Assembly (NCBI GenBank): GCA_020630015.1
Contig: JAHDCF010000007.1
Span: 38,337 to 102,336 of the forward strand
Direction of reading: 5' to 3'
Origin: Planktomarina sp.
Lineage (GTDB): Bacteria; Pseudomonadota; Alphaproteobacteria; Rhodobacterales; Rhodobacteraceae
Length of the DNA stretch: 64,000 bases
Positions 1 to 6,197 of this stretch are shown piece by piece; the stretch's first letter is position 1, and every line of letters begins with the position of its first letter. Both the position numbers and the translations under genes were made by a program. The notes under the pieces were generated by a model. It was not told where the DNA came from, did no database searches, and saw only the letters and a list, made by a program, of their open reading frames with translations.

Positions 1-123
1 ACCATTCAATACTTTCAGCAAAACGGGTTGATCTGCTGTGATATCACGTCCCAACAAAAGCGTGCAGTCAGAGAAAGCCTCTATTTTTTGGTCAATTTCA
101 AATCCAGGAAGGTCCGAGGTCAT
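1..123 (-). CDS. N-terminal fragment of a protein-kinase-like protein, cut by window edge
   Basis: Only the first 41 codons are inside the window, read leftwards from ATG at 123. AAGG in a good Shine-Dalgarno position (AAGGTAAA before the ATG) makes the start credible. The peptide opens MTSDLPGFEIDQKIEAF and then has a glycine-containing strand followed by QPVLLKVLNG. This spacing (a 'gy.i...i' opening, a turn, then a hydrophobic-hydrophobic-Lys strand) resembles beta strands 1-3 of a Ser/Thr kinase N-lobe, with the Lys of LLK as the ATP-binding lysine. That is a pattern guess from 41 residues. No catalytic loop is visible. It lies divergent from the gamma-glutamylcyclotransferase gene with a Crp-like site between them. 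Confidence 0.45.
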   Translation of the reverse strand, partial: MTSDLPGFEIDQKIEAFSDCTLLLGRDITADQPVLLKVLNG

Positions 124-136
124 TTTACCTTGTCTT

Positions 137-152
137 TGTGTCCTAGGTCACA
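137..152. promoter_or_regulatory. Crp-like inverted repeat between divergent genes
   Basis: TGTGTCCTAGGTCACA matches the Crp consensus TGTGA-N6-TCACA except at one half-site position. It sits 14 bp upstream of the leftward start at 123 and about 60 bp upstream of the rightward start at 214. It could therefore activate the rightward gene or repress the leftward one. A regulator with Crp-type recognition residues is encoded nearby at 3675-4337. This is a motif match only. Confidence 0.4.
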
Positions 153-213
153 GAAATGACTGTCACACCCGTTGTATCATTGCAATTATAAACCACCAGG
201 GGATGAAAAGGTG

Positions 214-1026
214 ATGGGGACGTTTCGGTATTTTGGGTATGGATCGAACATGGATTTTGCCGCCTTGCGCGCAAAAGGTGTGGTTCCCATTGCTTCGTTC
301 AGGGCGCGATTGCCGGGATGGCGGTTGCGATTTAATGTTGAACATTTTTTTCGCCACGAAGGTGGCGTGGGAAACATCGAACGCACCAACAATCCCTGTG
401 ATGCTGTTTTGGGTGTCATACATTTATGCGAAAATGCAGATCTTGCGGCTTTGGACAAGTTGGAAGGGTTCGGGATTGGATATGACCGGATCACCGTTGA
501 TGTTTTAACAGAAACTGGAAATGCATCGGCACAAACTTATGTGGGGTTGCCTGCGTATATATGCGACACCGATCTTCCAACGGCCCGGTATCGCAATATT
601 TTGGTGCGTGGCGCGCGATCTGTGGGATTGGATCCTGACTATGTCGAACGTTTGGAAACGATGACCGTGATGCCAAAACAATCTCATCCACCTTTTGCAG
701 CACCCAAGGAGGCGTTGCTTATGGATCATACCCAGCTGGAACACCATCAAACTGTTTTGGCCGGTCATGTTTTTTGTATGAAGGACGTTCGCTTTGCGCA
801 TGAATTGGCCCGTGACTGGTTCGGTGGCAAAGAAGTGACGCAATTTCATTTACGCCGGATGGACACCAGCACCGGAAATGAGATGCTGCATGAATTTTTG
901 TCGGATGATTTGCACCGTGATCAACGCGACTTTTTAAACACGTATCTGCATGCTTTTGCCGAAGAATACAGGCACATTGCGAAATTCAACTATGCAGGGT
1001 GTCCAGAACAGATGATTTTAAGCTGA
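214..1026 (+). CDS. Gamma-glutamylcyclotransferase (AIG2)-like protein with extra C-terminal region
   Basis: A 270-residue protein whose N-terminal half has the gamma-glutamylcyclotransferase-like fold: YGSNM near residues 9-13 (substrate-binding loop) and LDKLEGF...YDR, where the Glu is the likely catalytic acid. Family members release 5-oxoproline from gamma-glutamyl amines or peptides; the substrate here cannot be told. An in-frame ATG exists upstream at 172, but the ATG at 214, behind AGGGGAT/AAAAGG, starts just before the conserved FRYFGYGSN strand and is preferred. Residues from about 150 onward form a second, mostly helical region rich in His, Asp and Arg that I do not recognise. Typical stand-alone family members are near 110-170 residues, so this one is long. 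Confidence 0.75.
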   Translation: MGTFRYFGYGSNMDFAALRAKGVVPIASFRARLPGWRLRFNVEHFFRHEGGVGNIERTNNPCDAVLGVIHLCENADLAALDKLEGFGIGYDRITVDVLTETGNASAQTYVGLPAYICDTDLPTARYRNILVRGARSVGLDPDYVERLETMTVMPKQSHPPFAAPKEALLMDHTQLEHHQTVLAGHVFCMKDVRFAHELARDWFGGKEVTQFHLRRMDTSTGNEMLHEFLSDDLHRDQRDFLNTYLHAFAEEYRHIAKFNYAGCPEQMILS

Positions 1027-1048
1027 CATACAACGACAGGGAACCAAC

Positions 1049-1765
1049 ATGTGTAACAACCACGCAGACGCTTTGCCCCACGGGCAAATAACCGAACCAC
1101 TGAAAGATATCTTCTTTGTCGCAGGCACGCGCAAGTGGCATTTTATGGATTTGGATTGGCAGTTCAGCCGCAACATGACCATCGTGCGCGAAGGGGAGGA
1201 CTTGACCCTGTTTAATGCTGTGCGTCTGACGGATGAAGGGTTGGCGGATATCGCAAAGTTAGGCACCATCAAAAACGTTGTTCAAGTGGGCGGTCTGCAC
1301 GGCGTGGACGACGCGTTTTACAAGGATACTTTCGGCGCAGCATATTGGGCGCAACCCGGCGCAGGCCAGGCCGGCGTGGCGGTTGATAAAACATTGGTTG
1401 AAGGTGGCGAAATGCCAGTGAAAGGGGCAGAGCTGTTTCAGTTCAAAACCACCAAAGTTCCTGAAACCGTGCTGCGATTGGATCGTGATGGTGGGGTTTT
1501 GATCGCCTGTGATGCGCTTCAAAATTACTTGGCGCCTGATGAATTTTTCTCTGACCAATCCGCACAAGTGATGACCGGCATGGGTTTCTTTACGCCCGCG
1601 AATGTTGGCCCGGTTTGGATGCAGGCCGCCGAACCCAAAGCGGATGATTTCGCGGCTCTCAAAAATTGGACGTTTGAGCATGTGTTTTGTGGGCATGGCG
1701 CCCCGATGTTGGGCAATGCATCCCAGGCCTATGGCGATACCTTCAAACGATTGTTTGACGTTTGA
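1049..1765 (+). CDS. Conserved hypothetical, metallo-beta-lactamase-like without the metal motif
   Basis: A 238-residue cytosolic protein with no signal peptide, 22 bp downstream of the cyclotransferase gene and probably cotranscribed. The order of hydrophobic strands, a central VLIACDALQN strand and a late HVFCGHGAPML segment resemble metallo-beta-lactamase-fold proteins (the late GHG... loop is typical). The hallmark HxHxDH is absent: the corresponding place reads VGGLHGVDDAFY. It may be a degenerate member of the fold, as in DUF4336-like proteins, and I assign no reaction. Start is the ATG at 1049 after AGGGAAC. The tandem placement before a canonical metallo-hydrolase at 1978 may mean related roles or coincidence. 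Confidence 0.6.
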   Translation: MCNNHADALPHGQITEPLKDIFFVAGTRKWHFMDLDWQFSRNMTIVREGEDLTLFNAVRLTDEGLADIAKLGTIKNVVQVGGLHGVDDAFYKDTFGAAYWAQPGAGQAGVAVDKTLVEGGEMPVKGAELFQFKTTKVPETVLRLDRDGGVLIACDALQNYLAPDEFFSDQSAQVMTGMGFFTPANVGPVWMQAAEPKADDFAALKNWTFEHVFCGHGAPMLGNASQAYGDTFKRLFDV

Positions 1766-1924
1766 TGACATAAATCCTTTGGGCGGATCTCCCTGCCGCC
1801 CTGGGAAAACCCCAACCTTTGTGTCGGATCTTGATACCCACACCGGCAAAAAGGGGCGGGCTTGCGGCGGCATCTTTTCCCTTGGATGCCGCTGCTTGAG
1901 GTTTGGCACAAAGCTTGGCCCGAT

Positions 1925-1940
1925 TGTGATCTGGATCACA
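1925..1940. promoter_or_regulatory. Crp-type operator, perfect palindrome
   Basis: TGTGATCTGGATCACA is an exact match to the Crp consensus TGTGA-N6-TCACA. It is centred about 45 bp upstream of the GTG start at 1978 and follows a gene-free stretch after 1765. The Crp-family protein encoded at 3675-4337 carries Arg180, Glu181 and Arg185 in its recognition helix, the residues that read TGTGA in E. coli Crp. Site and regulator thus fit each other, though binding is inferred. Confidence 0.65.
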
Positions 1941-1977
1941 GAACCACCCATTTGACCAAGTTACAAATGGGGGAAAA

Positions 1978-2814
1978 GTGATATGTGGCGTGAACATCCA
2001 GTTTGAAATCCTTGGCGCAAGAGGGGGCATTCCCGTTTCAGGCCCCCACTTTCAAGAGTTCGGCGGCGCGACATCGTGTTATAAGATCGCAACCGATCAA
2101 GGTTTCATGATTTTAGACGCAGGCACCGGAATTGTGCCATTTGGCCAAGATTTGGTGGCCAGGGGTACAGGGGAATTCTGTGTCGACATTCTTTTTACCC
2201 ATGCGCATCTGGATCACATGCAAGGGTTGCCGTTTTTTGCACCCCTTTATGATCCAAGATTTGATATCCGGCTGTGGGCCTGTGAAGAGGTGCTGGACCA
2301 ACCTTTGGTTGCGGTTCTGGATCGCATTTTGGACAGCCCGGTTTGCCCCATTCGTCGCGATCACTTTAAAGCGTGTGTGTCGTTTCATGCCATCCCGCTT
2401 GCGGCGTGTTTCGCGCCACGTCCAGGGTTCAAGGTTCAGGCGATGGAACTGACGCATCCGGGGGGCAACGTGGCCCTGAAGGTAAATTGCGCAGGGGCAT
2501 CCGTGGTTTACAGCGGCGATTTCGAACATGGGAAAAATGCCGTCGACACTGCGTTTTCGACGTGGTTGAGGGGTGTGGATTTGGCCGTTCTGGATTGCAC
2601 CTATGATCCTGATACTTATGTGCCCGCCCGTGGGTTTGGCCATGCCCATTGGCGGGCTGTTGGTGATATCGCATCGGAATGTAAGCGGTGGGTCGGGGTG
2701 CATCACCATCACCTTTGTGATGATGCAAAATTAACGGCGGTTGAAAGGGATATCATGACGACCTTTCCCAATGGTGGTCTTGGCCGCGAAGGGGCTGTCT
2801 TTCAATTGGAGTAA
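1978..2814 (+). CDS. Metallo-beta-lactamase-fold hydrolase, possible cyclic-nucleotide phosphodiesterase
   Basis: A 278-residue zinc hydrolase. HAHLDH at residues 75-80 is the metal-binding signature, and later ligands are plausible in ELTHPGG, YSGDFEHG and GVHHHH. The fold suggests phosphodiester or ester hydrolysis in the cytosol. The stretch HAHLDHMQGL resembles the class II cyclic-nucleotide phosphodiesterase signature (H-x-H-L-D-H-[LIVM]-x-[GS]), then diverges (PFF). RNase Z-like and PhnP-like families remain alternatives. Translation starts at GTG 1978 after GGGGGAAAAG; a second GTG at 1990 is possible. A Crp palindrome lies just upstream, and a CNBD membrane protein and a Crp regulator follow convergently. 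Substrate is inferred from context only. Confidence 0.7.
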   Translation: MICGVNIQFEILGARGGIPVSGPHFQEFGGATSCYKIATDQGFMILDAGTGIVPFGQDLVARGTGEFCVDILFTHAHLDHMQGLPFFAPLYDPRFDIRLWACEEVLDQPLVAVLDRILDSPVCPIRRDHFKACVSFHAIPLAACFAPRPGFKVQAMELTHPGGNVALKVNCAGASVVYSGDFEHGKNAVDTAFSTWLRGVDLAVLDCTYDPDTYVPARGFGHAHWRAVGDIASECKRWVGVHHHHLCDDAKLTAVERDIMTTFPNGGLGREGAVFQLE

Positions 2815-2847
2815 CCCCCAACAGATCCCTGTTGTGTTTGAATTTCC

Positions 2848-2885
2848 CAAAAAAACAAAGGCCCCAGTGTTTTTCCTGGGGCCTT
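2848..2885 (-). terminator. Rho-independent terminator for the CNBD/Crp genes
   Basis: A 10-bp perfect stem (AAGGCCCCAG at 2858-2867 with CTGGGGCCTT at 2876-2885, 8-nt loop) is followed, reading leftwards, by TTTGTTTTTTT. The U-tract is on the left, so it ends the leftward transcript from 2913. It has no good U-tract for the rightward gene ending at 2814. Confidence 0.85.
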
Positions 2886-2912
2886 CATTGTGTTTACTGC
2901 CAAAGAGCCTTT

Positions 2913-3596
2913 TCAAGCTGCGCCGGCTTGGTTGCTGGCGACCAGTTTCCCTTGCAAATCCCCTGCAAAGCTTAGGTCCAGTGCCTGTTTGAAATTTGGG
3001 TCACGTTTGGTCAGGGTTTTTAACTCTTCCACATGGACCCGCATAAATTTGGATGGAACGCTCAGGATCACTGTTGCTGAAGCCGGATCACCGGAAAAAC
3101 AAGTCATTTCACCGATGAAGCTGCCGGGCTGTACAGTCGCAATAACTTGGTCATTGACGATAACATCCGCCTGTCCTTCGGCCAAATAGAACAAGTTTTC
3201 ATTGGCACGGCCCTGTTGTGTTAATTCGGTGCCCGCGGCCCCTTGCATCCAATGGCTGCGACGCATCAATTGCTTGGCCTCCATTTTGGGCAGTTGCGGT
3301 AATTTTGCGCGCAGGAACGCATCTTCTTCTGGTGAAAACTTGATGGTGCGGGTGATCAACCACCGCCGTGTCATGCCGAAAACAGAAAGGCTGGCCATGC
3401 TGATCTGAATAACCAAACTTGCAATGTTAAACGCGTGATAAAGGCTGATGGTCACCATCAAAGCGGCCGTCAAATTCATCAACGTATAGGTCAGGGATTC
3501 CCCGCGAATAAGTCCTGCCTGCAAAAGCAGATAAGACAGGACGTAAAACATGGCGCCGCCGATACCAATAATGGATGTGATTTGTTCTGGTGACAT
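2913..3596 (-). CDS. Three-helix membrane protein with cytoplasmic cyclic-nucleotide-binding domain (Popeye-like)
   Basis: A 227-residue protein. Three hydrophobic segments (about 8-28, 36-54, 57-74) are followed by a jelly-roll cyclic-nucleotide-binding domain (about 105-200) with FYLAEGQADVIVND, PGSFIGEM and ATVIL strands. Three helices plus one such domain is the architecture of Popeye-domain proteins, which bind cAMP in animals and have bacterial relatives; that assignment is by architecture. In the phosphate cassette GE is present (162-163), but the usual Arg is missing (GDPASATV), so canonical nucleotide binding is doubtful. The ATG at 3596 is preferred over an upstream in-frame start because it directly precedes the first helix. 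It lies 78 bp downstream of the Crp-family gene, in the same direction. Confidence 0.7.
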   Translation of the reverse strand: MSPEQITSIIGIGGAMFYVLSYLLLQAGLIRGESLTYTLMNLTAALMVTISLYHAFNIASLVIQISMASLSVFGMTRRWLITRTIKFSPEEDAFLRAKLPQLPKMEAKQLMRRSHWMQGAAGTELTQQGRANENLFYLAEGQADVIVNDQVIATVQPGSFIGEMTCFSGDPASATVILSVPSKFMRVHVEELKTLTKRDPNFKQALDLSFAGDLQGKLVASNQAGAA

Positions 3597-3674
3597 GGTA
3601 CTTGCTTTCGTTTGGTTGTTTTGAAAGCGATACCCCGTAAATCCACCCAGAACTGTGACGTCATTCACAAAAGA

Positions 3675-4337
3675 TCAAAAATATTCAGATCCGATGATCG
3701 TGGCCAAATCGTCGGGTTGGCGGATTTTTATATGCCGTCTTTGCAATTCAATGGTATCAGAATTGCGCCAATCCGACAGGATGCGTGACACGGCTTCGCG
3801 ACTGCCGCCTACAAATTCGGCAATATCTGCGTGGGACATGCGTATGATCCCATCTGGTTCCATCGCCGCCAATTGCAAAACCTTGCTTGCCAATCTTTGC
3901 TCTAGGTTCAAAAAATTTGCGGCATGCAATTGTTCTGACATTAGCCGCATCCGGCGCGCCAAAAGTTGCAATAATTCCATGGCAAGGGCGGGCGCGCGCG
4001 CAAATATACTTTCCAGATCGGCGCGCGATACAGACCGCAAAACGCAATCTGTTTTGGCATGCACAGTTGCGGTGCGCAGACCACCGTCTAACAATCCAAT
4101 CTCACCCACACTGTCACCCGTTGCTAAAATATCCAGCGCCCTTCGCCGTCCATCTTCGGTCAAGACAGACACCTGCAATTGCCCAAACTCAACCATATAC
4201 ATGTGATCAGATGCATCACCTTGATCGAACAAATTTTCCCCCGCCGACAGGATTTGTTTTTGGGCGATTTTTTGAATTTCTTCCTTCAGCCCGTCAGAGG
4301 CATCTTGGAACAATCCTTTGAAGGTGGGGGAAATCAT
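3675..4337 (-). CDS. Crp/Fnr-family transcription regulator (Crp-like, no Fe-S cysteines)
   Basis: A 220-residue regulator. The N-terminal cyclic-nucleotide-binding domain (about 15-120) has GEIGLL at 78-83 and Arg88 in GLRTATV, the phosphate-binding pair expected in a cAMP-binding cassette. A long dimerisation helix follows, then a winged helix-turn-helix with MSHADIAEFVGGSREAVSR near 167-185. Arg180, Glu181 and Arg185 match the Crp rather than the Fnr recognition set, so TGTGA half-sites are predicted. The N-terminal cysteine cluster of FnrL is absent, so this is not the oxygen sensor of hemN despite being its neighbour. The upstream region holds the palindrome GACCTTAGGTC at 4378-4388, a weak candidate for autoregulation. 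Confidence 0.88.
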   Translation of the reverse strand: MISPTFKGLFQDASDGLKEEIQKIAQKQILSAGENLFDQGDASDHMYMVEFGQLQVSVLTEDGRRRALDILATGDSVGEIGLLDGGLRTATVHAKTDCVLRSVSRADLESIFARAPALAMELLQLLARRMRLMSEQLHAANFLNLEQRLASKVLQLAAMEPDGIIRMSHADIAEFVGGSREAVSRILSDWRNSDTIELQRRHIKIRQPDDLATIIGSEYF

Positions 4338-4423
4338 GCTGGGCCTTTAATCGTTTGGCGCAGCATGAACCAATTTTGACCTTAGGTCTATCATTTACGC
4401 CGATTGGTTGGGCCCCAATAACG

Positions 4424-5779
4424 TCAAATCGCCAGACTGTGGGGATGTTCAAATGATCTGCATTGATCAATCTCAGCCGCGATCAGGCGGGCCGCGGCCA
4501 AGAAGTTTTCCTTGATCTGCAAAACACCGTTTTCCTTAATCAATAGATCGGCAAATTTGGTCGTCAGGCGATTGTGTATTTGTTCAAGATCGTTTGTGAA
4601 ATCGGGAAACCGCCGGGCCATTTCGGGGATGTTTACAGCACCATCACACATAATGGCATTGATCAAGGCGGCGAGGAAGCAATCATCCTTCGACAAGACA
4701 ATCCCTTTGTGACCAGCCAAGCCAGTTGTTCTGACCCTGTCAGTATAAGCGGCGGTAGAGACTGCGTTTTGCACATATCCTTGCGCAAACTGCGAAATGG
4801 CTGAGGCCCCCATTCCCAACAGTGTGGGGCAGGGATCATCAGTGTATCCCTGAAAATTGCGTCGCATTGTGCCTTGGGTCCATGCCCGTGTCAGGCTGTC
4901 ACTGGGAAGGGCGAAGTGATCAATTCCCAACGGGGTATATCCATGGGATGTCAGCCGCACTTTTGCCAATTGCGCCATTTTGTATCGGCTTTCAGGATCA
5001 GGAAGTGTTTCATCCGGGATCATCACCTGCCGTTTCGAAACATGCGGCACATGGGCATAACCATAAAGCGCCAATCGATCCGGCCGCAGGGATATAATGC
5101 GATCAATTGTGTCGCTGATGCTTTGGTTTGTTTGAAACGGCAAACCATACAACAGGTCAATGTTCAGACTATTGACCCCATTTTGACGCAACGCACCAAT
5201 CACATCTGCCGTTTGTTCAAAGCTTTGTTCGCGGCCAATGGCCGTTTGCACCTGATTGTTAAAATCTTGCACACCAACACTGGCGCGGGTCATGTTGTGA
5301 TCGGCCAAAACTTTCAGCACTTTTGGGTTGGCTTCTGTCGGATCTATTTCAACGGAAAACTCAAAATCCGAGACAGGCTGAAATCTTTCAAATACACGAT
5401 CCAATAATCGGGTCATCAGGTCTGCGGTTAACAAGGTTGGCGTGCCACCCCCCAGATGCAACCGGCGCATGCCCAGCCCTTTGGGCAAGCAGGTGTCATA
5501 GGCCTCAAGCTCTTGCAAAAGGACGTCCACGTAAGCCTCAACCGGGTTAAGGGTTTGTGTCCCCTGTGTTCGGCATGCGCAAAACCAACAAAGGCGGCGG
5601 CAAAATGGAATGTGAATATAAATCGAAACCGCTTCATCCGGGGAAATCGTTTTCAACCAATCTTTTTGCATCGGGTCACCCAACCCGTTTTCAAACCGAT
5701 TGGCCGGAGGATAGCTGGTATAACGCGGCACCTTGGCATCAAAAAGCCCATGCGCGCGAAGTATATCGATATGTTCCAT
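4424..5779 (-). CDS. hemN: Oxygen-independent coproporphyrinogen III oxidase
   Basis: A 451-residue radical-SAM enzyme that converts coproporphyrinogen III to protoporphyrinogen IX without oxygen, in haem (and, if present, bacteriochlorophyll) synthesis. The 4Fe-4S/SAM motif is C60-RRL-C64-WF-C67, with Cys69 next, inside IHIPFCRRLCWFCACRTQ as in HemN proper. HLGGGTPTLL supports SAM binding, and the length matches the family. The ATG at 5779 starts MEHIDILRAHGLFD; a TTG at 5794 could extend it by five residues. An Fnr-type box lies 34 bp upstream, fitting induction at low oxygen. Its low-oxygen counterpart hemF is not in the window. Confidence 0.95.
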   Translation of the reverse strand: MEHIDILRAHGLFDAKVPRYTSYPPANRFENGLGDPMQKDWLKTISPDEAVSIYIHIPFCRRLCWFCACRTQGTQTLNPVEAYVDVLLQELEAYDTCLPKGLGMRRLHLGGGTPTLLTADLMTRLLDRVFERFQPVSDFEFSVEIDPTEANPKVLKVLADHNMTRASVGVQDFNNQVQTAIGREQSFEQTADVIGALRQNGVNSLNIDLLYGLPFQTNQSISDTIDRIISLRPDRLALYGYAHVPHVSKRQVMIPDETLPDPESRYKMAQLAKVRLTSHGYTPLGIDHFALPSDSLTRAWTQGTMRRNFQGYTDDPCPTLLGMGASAISQFAQGYVQNAVSTAAYTDRVRTTGLAGHKGIVLSKDDCFLAALINAIMCDGAVNIPEMARRFPDFTNDLEQIHNRLTTKFADLLIKENGVLQIKENFLAAARLIAAEIDQCRSFEHPHSLAI

Positions 5780-5812
5780 TCCGGCTGCATACAAAACTCA
5801 GAAAAGCAGGTT

Positions 5813-5826
5813 TTGACACAGATCAA
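5813..5826. promoter_or_regulatory. Fnr/FnrL-type operator upstream of hemN
   Basis: TTGACACAGATCAA fits the Fnr consensus TTGAT-N4-ATCAA with one mismatch. It lies 34 bp upstream of the hemN start, a distance compatible with an activating site near -41 of a short leader. FnrL control of hemN is established in Rhodobacter. The neighbouring Crp-like regulator lacks Fe-S cysteines, so the cognate regulator is presumably elsewhere. Confidence 0.7.
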
Positions 5827-5833
5827 AGTATGA

Positions 5834-6043
5834 TGGCTTTGGTTGGCCGACGGGCGCGGATTTCGAACAATAATCGCAGATGCCCTTGCCGATGATATCC
5901 CCGTGTTGGTGGGTTTGAATACGCTGAATTTGCAACCTTTCAAAGACTTTGTTGGCGATGTTGCCCAGCAAATTGATCCCAACCCAACGGCCCTTTTATC
6001 ATGGTGCAAAACGGCCATGCGTGATTTGCAAACCGCAGCCTGA
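5834..6043 (+). pseudogene. C-terminal remnant of a DUF2478-type protein
   Basis: An open frame bounded by TGA at 5831 encodes WLWLADGRGFRTIIADALAD followed by IPVLVGLN and about 40 more residues. ADGRGFR..I..AL...IPVL is the C-terminal signature I associate with DUF2478 (a P-loop nucleotide-binding family, usually about 170 residues and often near molybdenum genes). The N-terminal two thirds, including any P-loop, is missing: the sequence immediately upstream is the hemN promoter, and no matching peptide was found in other frames. No ATG or good ribosome-binding site exists (first option TTG 5843). Most likely a truncated relic; translation of a short peptide cannot be excluded. Confidence 0.5.
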
Positions 6044-6197
6044 CCTATTCATTGCACCCTGTGCGATCAACGCACTTTGCGAAAAACACCAAAGGCCGGC
6101 CCACTTCGTTCGGATGGCAATCTATCCATCAGGATAGGTATTATTCTGTCGCCGAAACAGTACCTAGGGGACAGTCTTAAATAGGTGGGTTTTGGTG

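Noticed and set aside
1259..1951. 230-codon antisense frame over the 1049-1765 gene
   Set aside because: His/Arg/Cys-rich without family features; the sense gene has the better start, and the frame runs through the Crp site.
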